DNA of 64,000 nt from Saprospiraceae bacterium (GTDB lineage Bacteria > Bacteroidota > Bacteroidia > Chitinophagales > Saprospiraceae). Below, piece by piece: positions 8,748 through 17,898 of the stretch (position 1 is the stretch's first letter; each line of letters starts with the position of its first letter). The notes under the pieces were generated by a model. The model saw only the letters and a program-made list of their open reading frames with translations, was not told where the DNA came from and ran no database searches. The stretch is taken from positions 62,001-126,000 of the forward strand of contig JANWXM010000005.1 in NCBI GenBank assembly GCA_025055285.1, read 5' to 3'. The position numbers and the translations under genes are program-made.

Positions 8748-10343
8748 TCAAGGTTTTCCTCCTAATCGCATCTTCACCTTCAAACCCATGCGTAGCGCAA
8801 TACTCTGATTGGCCAAGAGTTTTACAGGAACTTGCCCCTCTTGAGCAGTGGTGAAAGCGGCATTAAGGCGCATAGAAGTGGCTTGACGTATGCGATTGAA
8901 GCGAGCCACATTCATTGGAGCAAAAGTTTCAGCGCGCGCGCTACCTACCGTAATGCCGTTAGCGTCTACGGGCGGTGACTTAACTACGAAAGGCGGAGGC
9001 GTTTGCGTAAAAAGCGAGTCTAGAATGCGGCCCTGAACATCTAAAAAATACAATTGCAGCGCAGCACCAACAGGTGTATTGTTTTCTGTAGCGATCTTGA
9101 ACTCGACAGCTTCAATTCGACTAGTGTCAAAATCGACAACTTGTCCAAAATTAGCATCGAGGGTCTGTTCAGCGTCGAAATTTTGCGCAGAGCCCTCAAG
9201 CAACAATTCCACCTTCATGCGCAAGGCGATGGTGCTCTTGTCCGTCAGAAATCCCACGATACTGGGGTCTTTCCGGGCGTTTGAGATGCCCGCAACTTCA
9301 TAAATGAGGCGAATTGGCTGAGCATTAAAAATCTCGGCAATATTTGAATTCGTACTATCTAACACGACATGGGTTTCCTTTGTCTGGCCAACCTCTCCAG
9401 CAGCCCAGGAGGGATAATTAAAGTCGATACTATCGCCGAAAAAGACGGTGCTGTTCAGTTTATATTCTTTGCCATCGCGTCCGATGAAGCTTAGATATTT
9501 AACCACACCACGCGTAGGAAAGCCCCAAGAGTTGGTGATAGTCATGGTAACCTTTGGGTTTTTGACCTTGACGTTGCCCTTAAGGTTGGTCTGATTGATA
9601 TCGATATCAATGGTGTCGCGCGTAAGAGGGTATTCCGAATAACCCCAGTAGCCTTCCATGTACGAAGCTGTAAAGCCCTGGATAAGGATGCCGATGCCTG
9701 CAATTCCAGGAAGGACCTCATCAATTTTAATGCGAGTGCCATCAGGTAAGTATGCTTCGTAGCGAAATTCCAATCGGTTGTTATCTGAGGTTAGGGTATA
9801 GCCCTTTAATGGAATAGGCGGCGAGATAAAGGTTTGGCGCGGAGGTACCAAGAAGGGTACAGAAAACGGCTGACCATTTTTTGACATCTGGAGGATGTAG
9901 AATGTACCCGTAATTGGCTGGTTGCGAGCGTTGTTGACCACTAAATTAAGCGTACCGCTAGCTACATCCACTCGGCGGATATACACGGAGTCTAGCGTAT
10001 TAAAGGGATATGGATAAAATGTGTCGTTGATAGGCACCGGAACTTCAGGAAAGTTGAAGAATCGAAAAATATCTGAGGCGGGTTTTTCCGCTACATTGCC
10101 ACTGTAGAACAGCGTCATTGTTTGATCAGGATTAATAACAATCGTATCGCCACCTACGGAATCTTTCAGAACCTTGAGCATTAAATCCTTAAGGCCAATT
10201 CTCGTAGAGAAAACTGGGAAGGCGTACTCGCTAGTGCGTTCGGCAATCTCAAGTTCGTCTAAAGCTAGTTTCTGGCATCCGGCTAAAATGCTCACTACGG
10301 TCAGAATTCGAAGCAGAGGAGAAAAGAAGTCTTTGCGCATCAT
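8748..10343 (-). CDS. Large lipoprotein of unknown function
   Basis: 531 residues with a lipoprotein signal peptide: hydrophobic core then lipobox S-I-L-A-G-C, giving lipid-modified Cys23. The mature part is rich in beta-strand-like segments, Thr, Asn and Val, with no cysteine cluster or catalytic motif I recognise; it looks like tandem immunoglobulin-like or adhesin-like surface domains. It is the first gene of a probable pair with the DUF5723-like barrel, so a surface-exposed complex is a reasonable guess. Two Met codons in a row begin the frame; either can be the start. Confidence 0.6.
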   Translation of the reverse strand: MMRKDFFSPLLRILTVVSILAGCQKLALDELEIAERTSEYAFPVFSTRIGLKDLMLKVLKDSVGGDTIVINPDQTMTLFYSGNVAEKPASDIFRFFNFPEVPVPINDTFYPYPFNTLDSVYIRRVDVASGTLNLVVNNARNQPITGTFYILQMSKNGQPFSVPFLVPPRQTFISPPIPLKGYTLTSDNNRLEFRYEAYLPDGTRIKIDEVLPGIAGIGILIQGFTASYMEGYWGYSEYPLTRDTIDIDINQTNLKGNVKVKNPKVTMTITNSWGFPTRGVVKYLSFIGRDGKEYKLNSTVFFGDSIDFNYPSWAAGEVGQTKETHVVLDSTNSNIAEIFNAQPIRLIYEVAGISNARKDPSIVGFLTDKSTIALRMKVELLLEGSAQNFDAEQTLDANFGQVVDFDTSRIEAVEFKIATENNTPVGAALQLYFLDVQGRILDSLFTQTPPPFVVKSPPVDANGITVGSARAETFAPMNVARFNRIRQATSMRLNAAFTTAQEGQVPVKLLANQSIALRMGLKVKMRLGGKP

Positions 10344-10433
10344 AATATTTATAAGTTATAAGGGATGTGATTGAAAAAATGCAGCTTTAATAAGGTCAGA
10401 GAAAAGCGGAAAAATGGCATTACCTCGTAAGGC

Positions 10434-11330
10434 TCAGAAGCCAAAGCCCACAGAGAACTGAAATAGGAGATTGTGGTCGTAGTCGTCGCGAAATATTTGT
10501 TGACCGTTGTCAGTCTGACTCTTCGCTAGGTCGCCTCTCTGATTCGTAATATCGGCAAGACCATATTGAAAACGCATACTCAAGAAAAGAGAACGGCTCA
10601 CGTAGTACGAAACGCCAGCTACTAGGCCGTAGTCTAGGGCATTATAAAGTTTACTGCTGCCCTCAGGATAGTCAAAATAAGCCCCCATGGTTTTTGGCAA
10701 TTCCACCTGTCGACCGTCTACTCGTATACTCACTTTTTCACTAAAGTCGCCACCGCCAATTTTATCCTTGCGGTAATTGTGCCGCAAGTTGAATTCCAGA
10801 TCAGGTACTGCATTGCCCAAAGGTACAGTGCGTCCCTCCGTAAAGATGAGAGAGCCTTCGCCGACGGATTGCACCAGCACTCCTCCGTAAAGTCCAGCAG
10901 AAAGCTCAAGGTCTTTCCAGCGCACGTAAGCCAAAATGGGCAAGTCTAAATACACATTCTGTATGTTGATAAAATACCGCGAATTGCCACGAGCTTCCGT
11001 GAAACCGGCACTGTGCCGAAACAGCCGATATGAGGGCCCGTCGAACGTATATTTTGCTCCGCGCCGCGAGTAGAGCAGCTCACCGCGTATGCCGAAGATG
11101 TCGGTGAATGCATAGCCAAAGCCCATGCCCAGATGAAAACCTGTTGTATTGCGCCAGGTTTCCAGCGCCTCACCGTTGGCATCTATCTCCGACGGCCCAG
11201 TGAAACGCGCAGCATTTAGCCCTACCTTAAAACTCGTCTGCAACTGCCCGAAGGCCGAGGTAAAGCCCACTCTTAGGATTGTCGCTAAAATTAGCATTCC
11301 GATTTTTCTAGAAAAAAGAAAGTGCTCCAT
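10434..11330 (-). CDS. Outer-membrane beta-barrel protein (PorT/OMP_b-brl type)
   Basis: 298 residues: signal peptide (I-G-M-L-I-L-A-T-I-L, cleavage near A-F-G-Q), then V-G-L-N-A-A-R at the first strand and G-E-L-L-Y-S-R-R-G-A-K-Y in the third, both typical of the small 8-strand barrels common in Bacteroidota, and a C-terminus ending F-Q-F-S-V-G-F-G-F. No enzymatic motif. Ligand unknown. It is separated by 90 bp from the following lipoprotein gene on the same strand, so the three envelope genes 11330 to 7293 may form one transcription unit. Confidence 0.75.
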   Translation of the reverse strand: MEHFLFSRKIGMLILATILRVGFTSAFGQLQTSFKVGLNAARFTGPSEIDANGEALETWRNTTGFHLGMGFGYAFTDIFGIRGELLYSRRGAKYTFDGPSYRLFRHSAGFTEARGNSRYFINIQNVYLDLPILAYVRWKDLELSAGLYGGVLVQSVGEGSLIFTEGRTVPLGNAVPDLEFNLRHNYRKDKIGGGDFSEKVSIRVDGRQVELPKTMGAYFDYPEGSSKLYNALDYGLVAGVSYYVSRSLFLSMRFQYGLADITNQRGDLAKSQTDNGQQIFRDDYDHNLLFQFSVGFGF

Positions 11331-11371
11331 TGCTCTGTTGCGATTTTTTCTTGCCTCTGGCGCTCTTTAGG

Positions 11372-11379
11372 CAAAAGTA
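11372..11379 (-). promoter_or_regulatory. Putative sigma-A -7 element
   Basis: Read on the minus strand this is TACTTTTG, a match to TAnnTTTG, 42 bp before the start of the barrel gene at 11330. No convincing -33 TTTG is seen at the right distance. Confidence 0.35.
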
Positions 11380-11407
11380 CGCGTTGGCAGGCACCTCACT
11401 AGGGTTT

Positions 11408-12430
11408 TTACGTCGGACGGCTTGCATAGCGCCGAAGCAATTGCCAATACTGTCGTGCCGCTTGTTCTGTTTCGGGCGTCGGCTCTTGTGCCCATTGAAG
11501 CAAAGCGACTTTGAGCCGTACGTTGGCGCGATAAGTCTTGAAATACTGGAAAATTTGTTCGTCTTCGGCATTTTCGATGCAGCGCCAATGCCTCTGATAA
11601 GCGCGTATAAACACCTGAGCTAGAGATGAATGTCCACGGGCCTCAAGGTCCATGGACAAGAAGGCCAGTTCATTCAACACGTCCAATTGGCGCAAGTGTG
11701 GACTAAATTCGATGCAATCAAACACTACCGGCCCAGTGGGTAAGAGGAAAATATTGCGCGAATGCAAATCGCCATGGCCATCTACCCAGAAACCAAGGCA
11801 AGTGCGTTCGCTTAGGCGGTGTTGGTGCTTACTTAGGAATCGGCGCTCCTGCTGTCGCAATTGCTCAAAATACATTTCAACTTCGTCGCCAAAGAGCTGC
11901 CGGGCAATGGACTCTTGAGCAAAAAGATCCTCAAAATCTGCTTTGTATCGAACGATTGTTTCACCAGCCATGTCAGCTCCTACAAGTACCTGCCTCCGGT
12001 GGAATTGAGCTAATTGCTTGGCTAGTGCCTCTAGGTCGCAAGGCTTTACAGCATTTTGGGCAAGCAAGCGATCCATCTGACGGCTGTTGTCTAAGCGGTG
12101 CATCCAAACGACGTAATCCAACAGTAAAAACTGCTCTTCATATGGCCTTATACTTAAAAAACCATCTTTGTCAGCGCTTACTGTTAGAACACCCAAATAA
12201 AGATCGGGTGCCAAGCGGCGATTCAAGAAGACCTCTTGTTGACAGTAATAATGACGCTTTTCCAAAGTGCTAAAATCTAGAAAGGAGAACTGTAGCGGCT
12301 TTTTGATCTTGAAAGCATACGTTGGAGTTAGCAATAGCCAAGAAATATGCGTCTCGACAAGTTGAACAGCCTCTTCAGAGCCGGGATAGGCCCTTTGAGC
12401 GATGATGTCTCGAATTTGTTCAGAAGTCAT
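11408..12430 (-). CDS. Aminoglycoside phosphotransferase-fold kinase (COG2187 type)
   Basis: 340 residues. The kinase-like fold is shown by the F-W-V-D-G-H-G-D-L-H-S-R-N-I-F catalytic loop (Brenner motif HGDLHxxN), followed by F-D-C-I-E-F as the metal-binding Asp strand, and by K-I-K-K-P in the N-terminal lobe as the ATP lysine region. Many bacteria encode this domain fused to a zeta-toxin/gluconate-kinase-like P-loop domain in one chain of about 500 residues; here the P-loop partner is a separate gene upstream (12642-13157), with a tiny membrane protein gene between. Substrate unknown. A GTG at 12460 could add ten residues, but ATG 12430 is preferred. Confidence 0.8.
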   Translation of the reverse strand: MTSEQIRDIIAQRAYPGSEEAVQLVETHISWLLLTPTYAFKIKKPLQFSFLDFSTLEKRHYYCQQEVFLNRRLAPDLYLGVLTVSADKDGFLSIRPYEEQFLLLDYVVWMHRLDNSRQMDRLLAQNAVKPCDLEALAKQLAQFHRRQVLVGADMAGETIVRYKADFEDLFAQESIARQLFGDEVEMYFEQLRQQERRFLSKHQHRLSERTCLGFWVDGHGDLHSRNIFLLPTGPVVFDCIEFSPHLRQLDVLNELAFLSMDLEARGHSSLAQVFIRAYQRHWRCIENAEDEQIFQYFKTYRANVRLKVALLQWAQEPTPETEQAARQYWQLLRRYASRPT

Positions 12431-12480
12431 ACAGATAATTATTCGTAAAGGATTAAACACCTCTTGAAAGATCTCAGAAA

Positions 12481-12627
12481 CTAGCTGCGAAAAAGGACGG
12501 CAATGACAAAAAAGCTAAGCCCTATCGAAGCTATTTTCTCTCGTCTGTTTTTTCGCATCTTCTTAAAAACCCACAACAAGGCACAAATCCCTGTTGCTGC
12601 AAACATCGACACGTTTGTATATGCCAT
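12481..12627 (-). CDS. Small membrane protein, 48 residues, unknown
   Basis: A short frame between two same-strand genes, 14 bp after the AAA gene stop and 50 bp before the kinase gene. It encodes two hydrophobic stretches (about residues 7-20 and 34-46) around a strongly basic loop K-K-M-R-K-N-R-R-E-K, the layout of a two-helix hairpin with a cytoplasmic positive loop. The composition is not what random out-of-frame sequence gives. No family recognised; it could be a chance frame. Confidence 0.4.
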   Translation of the reverse strand: MAYTNVSMFAATGICALLWVFKKMRKNRREKIASIGLSFFVIAVLFRS

Positions 12628-12641
12628 TACATAAGGAATCT

Positions 12642-13157
12642 TCAGCAAGAGTTTCGTTGCGAAATGTACTGCCGAAGACTCCTTAGAAGGTCCTCTACGC
12701 TCGACGTATCGGCCTGCAAGCAGAGGTGCGGTACAGAAATCACTTCCCATTCCTCTTGCAATTTCTCGTAAACATCGAACGTGGCCTCGCTATCTGTCCG
12801 AGGACGACTTAAACGCGTGCGGGCCGTAGCATCACTTATCTTTAGATGCACCCACCAACTCGTTGCACCGCATGCTGCAGCCACTTCTTGGAACGGCTTG
12901 CGCAATGCCTCGCGCGGCAGCACACTATCTACCACGACGTCTCGTCCGGCTTCTAGAGCATTACGCACGCGTGCCAGCAATTCGTCGTACACTCGCCGTT
13001 TGGCCTCAGGCGTGTAGTGGCCGCGCAGGCCCAACTCTGTTCGCACCTGATCACTACTCAAATGGACGGCTTTGTAGCGCTCTGCATAGGCACGAGCAAG
13101 TGTAGTCTTGCCTGTAGCAGGCAAGCCCGTAATGCATATAAGCTTGGGCGAATTCAT
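12642..13157 (-). CDS. AAA/zeta-toxin-like P-loop kinase
   Basis: 171 residues. The N-terminus carries a Walker A motif, G-L-P-A-T-G-K-T-T at 11-19, followed by the short S-S-D-x-V-R segment typical of gluconate-kinase and zeta-toxin folds and V-V-D-S-V-L as Walker B. It would phosphorylate a small molecule or nucleotide sugar. In other genomes this domain is the C-terminal half of a bifunctional protein whose N-terminal half is the kinase encoded here at 11408-12430. A possible -7 element lies 42 bp upstream. Confidence 0.75.
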   Translation of the reverse strand: MNSPKLICITGLPATGKTTLARAYAERYKAVHLSSDQVRTELGLRGHYTPEAKRRVYDELLARVRNALEAGRDVVVDSVLPREALRKPFQEVAAACGATSWWVHLKISDATARTRLSRPRTDSEATFDVYEKLQEEWEVISVPHLCLQADTSSVEDLLRSLRQYISQRNSC

Positions 13158-13198
13158 TGCGCTCGCTGCAGAGGCCGTCGTTCTGCCGACTTTTCACG

Positions 13199-13206
13199 CA
13201 AAGATA
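13199..13206 (-). promoter_or_regulatory. Putative sigma-A -7 element
   Basis: Minus-strand TATCTTTG, a perfect TAnnTTTG, 42 bp before the ATG of the P-loop kinase gene (13157). No clear -33 element. Confidence 0.4.
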
Positions 13207-13283
13207 GGACTTCGAAAGCTTGAATTGTTTGAATTGCTAAGAGGAGGTATAAACTTTGCCTTCACAAAAAAGCATAATAAGTT

Positions 13284-14411
13284 GTGACTTCTATCTTCGA
13301 AACTGCCCTTCAACGGTGGCGGCTAATCTTAGGCGGTCCGGCAGATCCAGAAGGTAAAGTATCGCTCGACACTCATTATGCCGGCGTAGATGCGGCATTA
13401 GAAATCCTCTACGACGCTAACAGCAAAGGCGGACTGCGTCAATCCTCGCCGCGCGTATGTCGATGGTTAGGTGATATTCGGCGCTATTTTCCTTCCTCTG
13501 TTGTGCAATTGCTTCAGCGCGATGCACTAGAGCGCTTAGGGCTCACCCAAATGCTGTTAGAACCAGAAGTTCTAGAGTCTGTAGAGCCTGACGTGCACTT
13601 AGCTGCTGTCTTACTGTCTTTGCAGAAAGTGATGCCTGAAGAAACTCGTCAGACCGCTCGCGCTGTCGTGCAAAAAATCACGAAAGAACTTGAACAGCTG
13701 CTTGCGCCAGCCTTGCGCGAAGCGGTGGAAAATGCTGCCCGCCGCGCTGGTCAGACACGACGTCCTCGCCCACGCGACATTGATTGGAAGCGCACCCTGT
13801 ATCGAAACTTGAAACACTACCAACCCGAATTGAGGAGCATTATCCCTCAGCAGCGCTATGGCTTTGCTCGGCGAAGCAAAGCACTTCGGCATGTCATTTT
13901 GGCGCTAGACCAGAGCGGTTCTATGGCCGATTCCTTGGTCTATGCCTCCATTTTTGGCGCCGTATTGGCTAGTTTGCGCAGCATACGAACGCATCTCTTC
14001 GTTTTTGATACAGCAGTGGTCGACCTGTCGGCCCATCTGCACGACCCCGTTGAACTGCTCTTCGCTACTCAACTGGGCGGAGGAACTGACATCGCTAAAG
14101 CCCTGAGCTACGCGCAAACTTTAATAGACGCCGCTCAGGATACCATCCTGGTGCTCATCAGTGATTTGTTTGAAGGTGGTACCTCAGCTGAAATGTTCAA
14201 AAAGGCGCATGCTCTTCAAAGCTCTGGGGTGACTTTAATCGTTCTGCTGGCCCTAACTGATGCTGGAATTCCTGCCTACGACCGCTCGAATGCTGCCGTG
14301 CTTGCCTCCATGGGTATCCCTGTTTTTGCTTGCACTCCTCAGCGCTTTCCTGAGCTTATAGCTGCCGCTATCCAGCAACAAGATTTGATGCACTGGAATA
14401 AAATCCGCTGA
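13284..14411 (+). CDS. VWA domain protein (CoxE/YehP-like)
   Basis: 375 residues. The C-terminal half is a von Willebrand A domain with an intact MIDAS metal site: D-Q-S-G-S at 209-213, the threonine in G-G-G-T-D-I and the aspartate in L-I-S-D-L-F-E-G-G. The N-terminal half is helical, with a basic R-R-P-R-P-R linker. Relatives usually sit next to a MoxR-type AAA+ ATPase and act as metal-insertion or complex-remodelling partners; no such ATPase is adjacent here. The start is a GTG because an in-frame stop lies two codons upstream and no ATG follows early. Confidence 0.8.
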   Translation: MTSIFETALQRWRLILGGPADPEGKVSLDTHYAGVDAALEILYDANSKGGLRQSSPRVCRWLGDIRRYFPSSVVQLLQRDALERLGLTQMLLEPEVLESVEPDVHLAAVLLSLQKVMPEETRQTARAVVQKITKELEQLLAPALREAVENAARRAGQTRRPRPRDIDWKRTLYRNLKHYQPELRSIIPQQRYGFARRSKALRHVILALDQSGSMADSLVYASIFGAVLASLRSIRTHLFVFDTAVVDLSAHLHDPVELLFATQLGGGTDIAKALSYAQTLIDAAQDTILVLISDLFEGGTSAEMFKKAHALQSSGVTLIVLLALTDAGIPAYDRSNAAVLASMGIPVFACTPQRFPELIAAAIQQQDLMHWNKIR

Positions 14412-14573
14412 AAAGCAGTTGTGTCTACTCAGTGCTTTATTCTACTTGGCAGCAAAAGAGTGTAATTTGTAAATCGCCTTTTCTGTGGATTTTTGCCGCG
14501 TCAAACGCTTTGTAAAAGGTATCAAAAATCTTTCACCTAGGTCAACACTTAAAATCTGCAATAGGAATTCGCC

Positions 14574-15236
14574 ATGAATCTGTGTATCATTGCCGGTGGA
14601 GTGGTCACTTTAGCTCTACTTCTGGGAGGGTGTCAACCGACCAATAAGCCTGTCAAACCAGGCGATACTTCTGCAGAAAAAATAAACTTTCCTGTTGAGA
14701 AAGCTGACTCTCTCTTCGGTTTTCAAGGCTGCGACAAAGGTCGCTATCGAGCCGATTCGATTGGAAGTTTTGAATTAGCTTACAGCGATTATCGCGTCCA
14801 AGTCAAAACTCCCTCTTTTGGCCAAGGGCAGGAAATTGTATTCATCGTTGATTCCACAGGGCTACGCCTCCCCGTCCCACCGTTAGAGGAGGGCGGCTAT
14901 TTTAGAGGTAAATGGAGAAATTTCTTTTTCGTAGACTTGGGGACGAACCCTGATTTGCGCAAATTGAACGTTTACAAGGAAGATAAGGGAGGGCTATATC
15001 AGGTTTTTCAGACAGAATATCTACCGTATGAAGCGCCTGTAGTCTCTTCTTCGGGTTCATTGTGGTTTTATGCGCCCATAGAGGAGGCTGCTGTTCGAGA
15101 GAAACCCTACTGCCCGGATGCAGAAGAATGGCGCAAGCAAGATCTTAGCATAGGTTATGGCCAGCGGCAGTTGTTCGATATGACTCAGCGCATGCTAGTG
15201 CGCAAATCGGAGTACATATGCGTGCCACGTCGGTGA
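14574..15236 (+). CDS. Hypothetical lipoprotein
   Basis: 220 residues with a lipoprotein signal: hydrophobic A-L-L-L-G-G-C gives lipid-modified Cys20, then a Pro/Lys-rich linker. The mature domain has three further cysteines (in G-C-D-K, Y-C-P-D and Y-I-C-V) and no motif I know. It ends 3 bp before the recG stop on the other strand, so the two genes converge with almost no spacer. Confidence 0.6.
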   Translation: MNLCIIAGGVVTLALLLGGCQPTNKPVKPGDTSAEKINFPVEKADSLFGFQGCDKGRYRADSIGSFELAYSDYRVQVKTPSFGQGQEIVFIVDSTGLRLPVPPLEEGGYFRGKWRNFFFVDLGTNPDLRKLNVYKEDKGGLYQVFQTEYLPYEAPVVSSSGSLWFYAPIEEAAVREKPYCPDAEEWRKQDLSIGYGQRQLFDMTQRMLVRKSEYICVPRR

Positions 15237-15238
15237 GT

Positions 15239-17338
15239 TCAAGAGATACGGCTCCAGAGGCGAGCCTCCTTACTAGTTGCGGCTAAATGCTCGCAAAGGC
15301 GGCGATGCTCGGGAGCCTTCAATTCTGGATCAGCTTCTAAAATGCGCTGAGCAATTTCACGAGCAGCGACAAGGATAGGGCCGTCCTGTGCTAAGTCGGC
15401 GATGAGGAACCGAATCATACCGCTTTGCTGAGTGCCCTCAATGTTACCAGGGCCTCGCAAGCGTAGGTCTGCCTCAGCAATTTCGAAACCGTTGTTGGTG
15501 CGCACAAGCGTTTGTAGGCGCTCACGAGCATCGGCGCTAAGTTTGTGGGAGGTCATAAGGATGCAATAAGATTGGTCAGAGCCTCTTCCGACGCGTCCTC
15601 GCAGTTGGTGCAATTGACTGAGGCCAAAGCGCTCAGCATTTTCAATTATCATAACAGTGGCGTTGGGCACATTGACGCCAACTTCAATCACTGTGGTAGC
15701 CACCATGATATGGGTCTCACCTCGCGCGAAACGCTGCATTTCAAACTCTTTGTCGGCCGGCTTCATTTTGCCATGCACGATACTAATTTGATACTGAGGA
15801 GGCGGAAAATCTCGACTGAGCGCTTCGTAGCCACTCATTAAATTGAGTAAGTCCGATTTTTCCGTCTCTTCAATCATCGGATAGACGACGTACACCTGTC
15901 GGCCCTGAGCAATTTGTTCACGCATAAACCCTTGTACGCGAAGGCGATGCTGCTCTGTAAAATGCAGCGTTTTAACGGGCTTTCGGCCTGGTGGCAGCTC
16001 GTCAATAATGGACACATCTAAATCTCCATAAAGAGTCATTGCCAGTGTACGAGGAATGGGGGTAGCTGTCATTACTAGAATATGAGGCGGCCTACCCGCT
16101 CCTTTTGCCCACAAAGCAGCGCGCTGTTCAACGCCAAAGCGATGCTGTTCGTCAATGACAGCTAGCCCAAGACGATGAAACTTCACAGACTCTTCAATGA
16201 GTGCGTGCGTGCCTATTAAAATGTGCATGGCTCCTCGAGTTAGTGCTTCTAGCAGTGCGCGACGCGCTTTACCTTTCACTACGCCACTCAGGAAGCCTAC
16301 TTGCACACCTAAGTCTCCCAATAGTCCTTTAATGGTGTTATAGTGTTGCTGAGCTAAAATTTCCGTAGGAGCCATCAAGCAGGCCTGAAAGCCATTGTCA
16401 ATCGCAATGAGCATGGCCAGCAGCGCCACCACCGTCTTGCCAGAGCCAACATCGCCCTGAATTAAACGATTCATTTGGATGCCTGAGCCTAGATCAGCGC
16501 GAATTTCACGCACAACGCGCTTTTGTGCATTCGTCAATTCGAAGGGCAACTTTTCGCGATAGAAACGATGAAAATACTCGCCTACTCGCTCAAAAACAAA
16601 GCCCTGGTAGCTGTCTTTTCGCCGGCGTTGAATCTGTAGCAGGCGCAACTGTAAAAAAAACAACTCTTCGAACTTTAGTCGCCGACGCGCTGCTTCTAAT
16701 TCTCGCTGATTTTCCGGAAAGTGGATTTTTTGAAATGCCTCCCAGCGTGGCATAAGGCGATATGCGCTGAGCAAGGAATCTGGCAAGTTCTCTGGCAAAT
16801 CGGCCGGCGTGAGCAAATCCAGCAAAGAGCGCATTAGCCTGCGCAAGCCTCGCGCATCAAGCCCCTTTTGAGCAAGTTTATCGCTCGAAGGGTAGACTGG
16901 CTCAAACGTCCGAGGTGTTTGACCACTCTCCGCCGTAAACTCCTCTATCTCTGGATGTGCAATATTAAATCGTCCATTAAATAGCGACGCTCGCCCATAC
17001 ACAATATACGACTTACCTATAGTTAGTGAGCGCTCTATCCAAGACAGACCCTGAAACCAAACTAACTCTAAAGCACCCGTCTCGTCGCGTAGAAGACCTA
17101 CTAATCGCTTCGAGCGTCCCTCTCCTATGGTGTCTAAGCGGCGTAAAACTCCCTTTAGCTGGTAAGTTTCTCCCTCTTGGCGCACTTCACGGATGTACTG
17201 AAAACGCGTGCGATCGATGTATCGAAATGGAAAATGCAACAGCAGGTCACCAAAGGTGTATATTCCTAGCTCGCGCTTAAGCGCTTCACCGCGCTGAGGA
17301 CCAACGCCTTTCAAATACTCGATAGCAGTATCCAACAT
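15239..17338 (-). CDS. recG: ATP-dependent DNA helicase RecG
   Basis: Branched-DNA helicase that reverses stalled forks and processes recombination intermediates. 699 residues, normal length. An N-terminal wedge/OB domain (about 30-170) precedes two RecA-like lobes: Walker A G-D-V-G-S-G-K-T, DEQH box in V-I-D-E-Q-H-R-F-G, motif III T-A-T-P-I-P-R-T, and motif VI Q-L-H-Q-L-R-G-R-V-G-R-G. The C-terminal part has the TRG-type L-R-L-R-G-P-G-N-I segment. The ATG at 17338 gives the expected N-terminus. Confidence 0.97.
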   Translation of the reverse strand: MLDTAIEYLKGVGPQRGEALKRELGIYTFGDLLLHFPFRYIDRTRFQYIREVRQEGETYQLKGVLRRLDTIGEGRSKRLVGLLRDETGALELVWFQGLSWIERSLTIGKSYIVYGRASLFNGRFNIAHPEIEEFTAESGQTPRTFEPVYPSSDKLAQKGLDARGLRRLMRSLLDLLTPADLPENLPDSLLSAYRLMPRWEAFQKIHFPENQRELEAARRRLKFEELFFLQLRLLQIQRRRKDSYQGFVFERVGEYFHRFYREKLPFELTNAQKRVVREIRADLGSGIQMNRLIQGDVGSGKTVVALLAMLIAIDNGFQACLMAPTEILAQQHYNTIKGLLGDLGVQVGFLSGVVKGKARRALLEALTRGAMHILIGTHALIEESVKFHRLGLAVIDEQHRFGVEQRAALWAKGAGRPPHILVMTATPIPRTLAMTLYGDLDVSIIDELPPGRKPVKTLHFTEQHRLRVQGFMREQIAQGRQVYVVYPMIEETEKSDLLNLMSGYEALSRDFPPPQYQISIVHGKMKPADKEFEMQRFARGETHIMVATTVIEVGVNVPNATVMIIENAERFGLSQLHQLRGRVGRGSDQSYCILMTSHKLSADARERLQTLVRTNNGFEIAEADLRLRGPGNIEGTQQSGMIRFLIADLAQDGPILVAAREIAQRILEADPELKAPEHRRLCEHLAATSKEARLWSRIS

Positions 17339-17388
17339 AACGTAAAGAAAAGTAATGGCATCTGCTTAAAACCGCATCCACTGTTTTT

Positions 17389-17898
17389 TTAGTGTTTATC
17401 CTTCGTAAGAGAAAATACCGTCTGACGTCTTCTACGAAAAGACCACGTAATCCATACGTGGGTTACCTCTGTGCCATCGAGCAAACGACCAATAGAAAGT
17501 ACCCGCAGAGTCTGAGCAGCGTCACTTTCTGCTGCGTGCCGAACCACCTGATTGATCTCGCGCAAAGACTCGCAGGTAAACCAAACAGGTTGAGCTGCCT
17601 TTTTTATGAAAGAAGCTTCTAGATGAATGACCAGCATGCTTACAGGAACCGATTGCTCCCGAACAGCCATCCAAGCAGGCAGCCCCGTTGAAAGTTCAGC
17701 AGCTACACACTGCGCGGCAAAGTAAATGGAGCGAAATGGGTTGCGCGAACGCCATCGGTAAGGCAAACAGATTACACAGCGCTCGTCGTCGAGATGTTCT
17801 AAACGAACACCAATAAACGCAGCAGCCGGCAACTTCCACCACAGAAAAAATTGAAGCCACCATAAGAAAAGACGCCGACGAAATTTTTTGTCCTCCAT
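17389..17898 (-). CDS. DUF4442 hotdog-fold protein
   Basis: 169 residues from the ATG at 17898. Resembles the DUF4442 branch of hotdog thioesterase-like proteins: N-terminal F-x-G-V-R-L-E-H-L-D, central R-S-R-N-P-F-R-S-I-Y-F-A-A-Q and C-terminal strands including V-T-H-V-W-I-T-W-S-F. Likely acts on an acyl-CoA or acyl-carrier substrate, not determinable. The frame stays open to an ATG at 17964; the extra 22 residues look unlike the family. Confidence 0.65.
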   Translation of the reverse strand: MEDKKFRRRLFLWWLQFFLWWKLPAAAFIGVRLEHLDDERCVICLPYRWRSRNPFRSIYFAAQCVAAELSTGLPAWMAVREQSVPVSMLVIHLEASFIKKAAQPVWFTCESLREINQVVRHAAESDAAQTLRVLSIGRLLDGTEVTHVWITWSFRRRRQTVFSLTKDKH

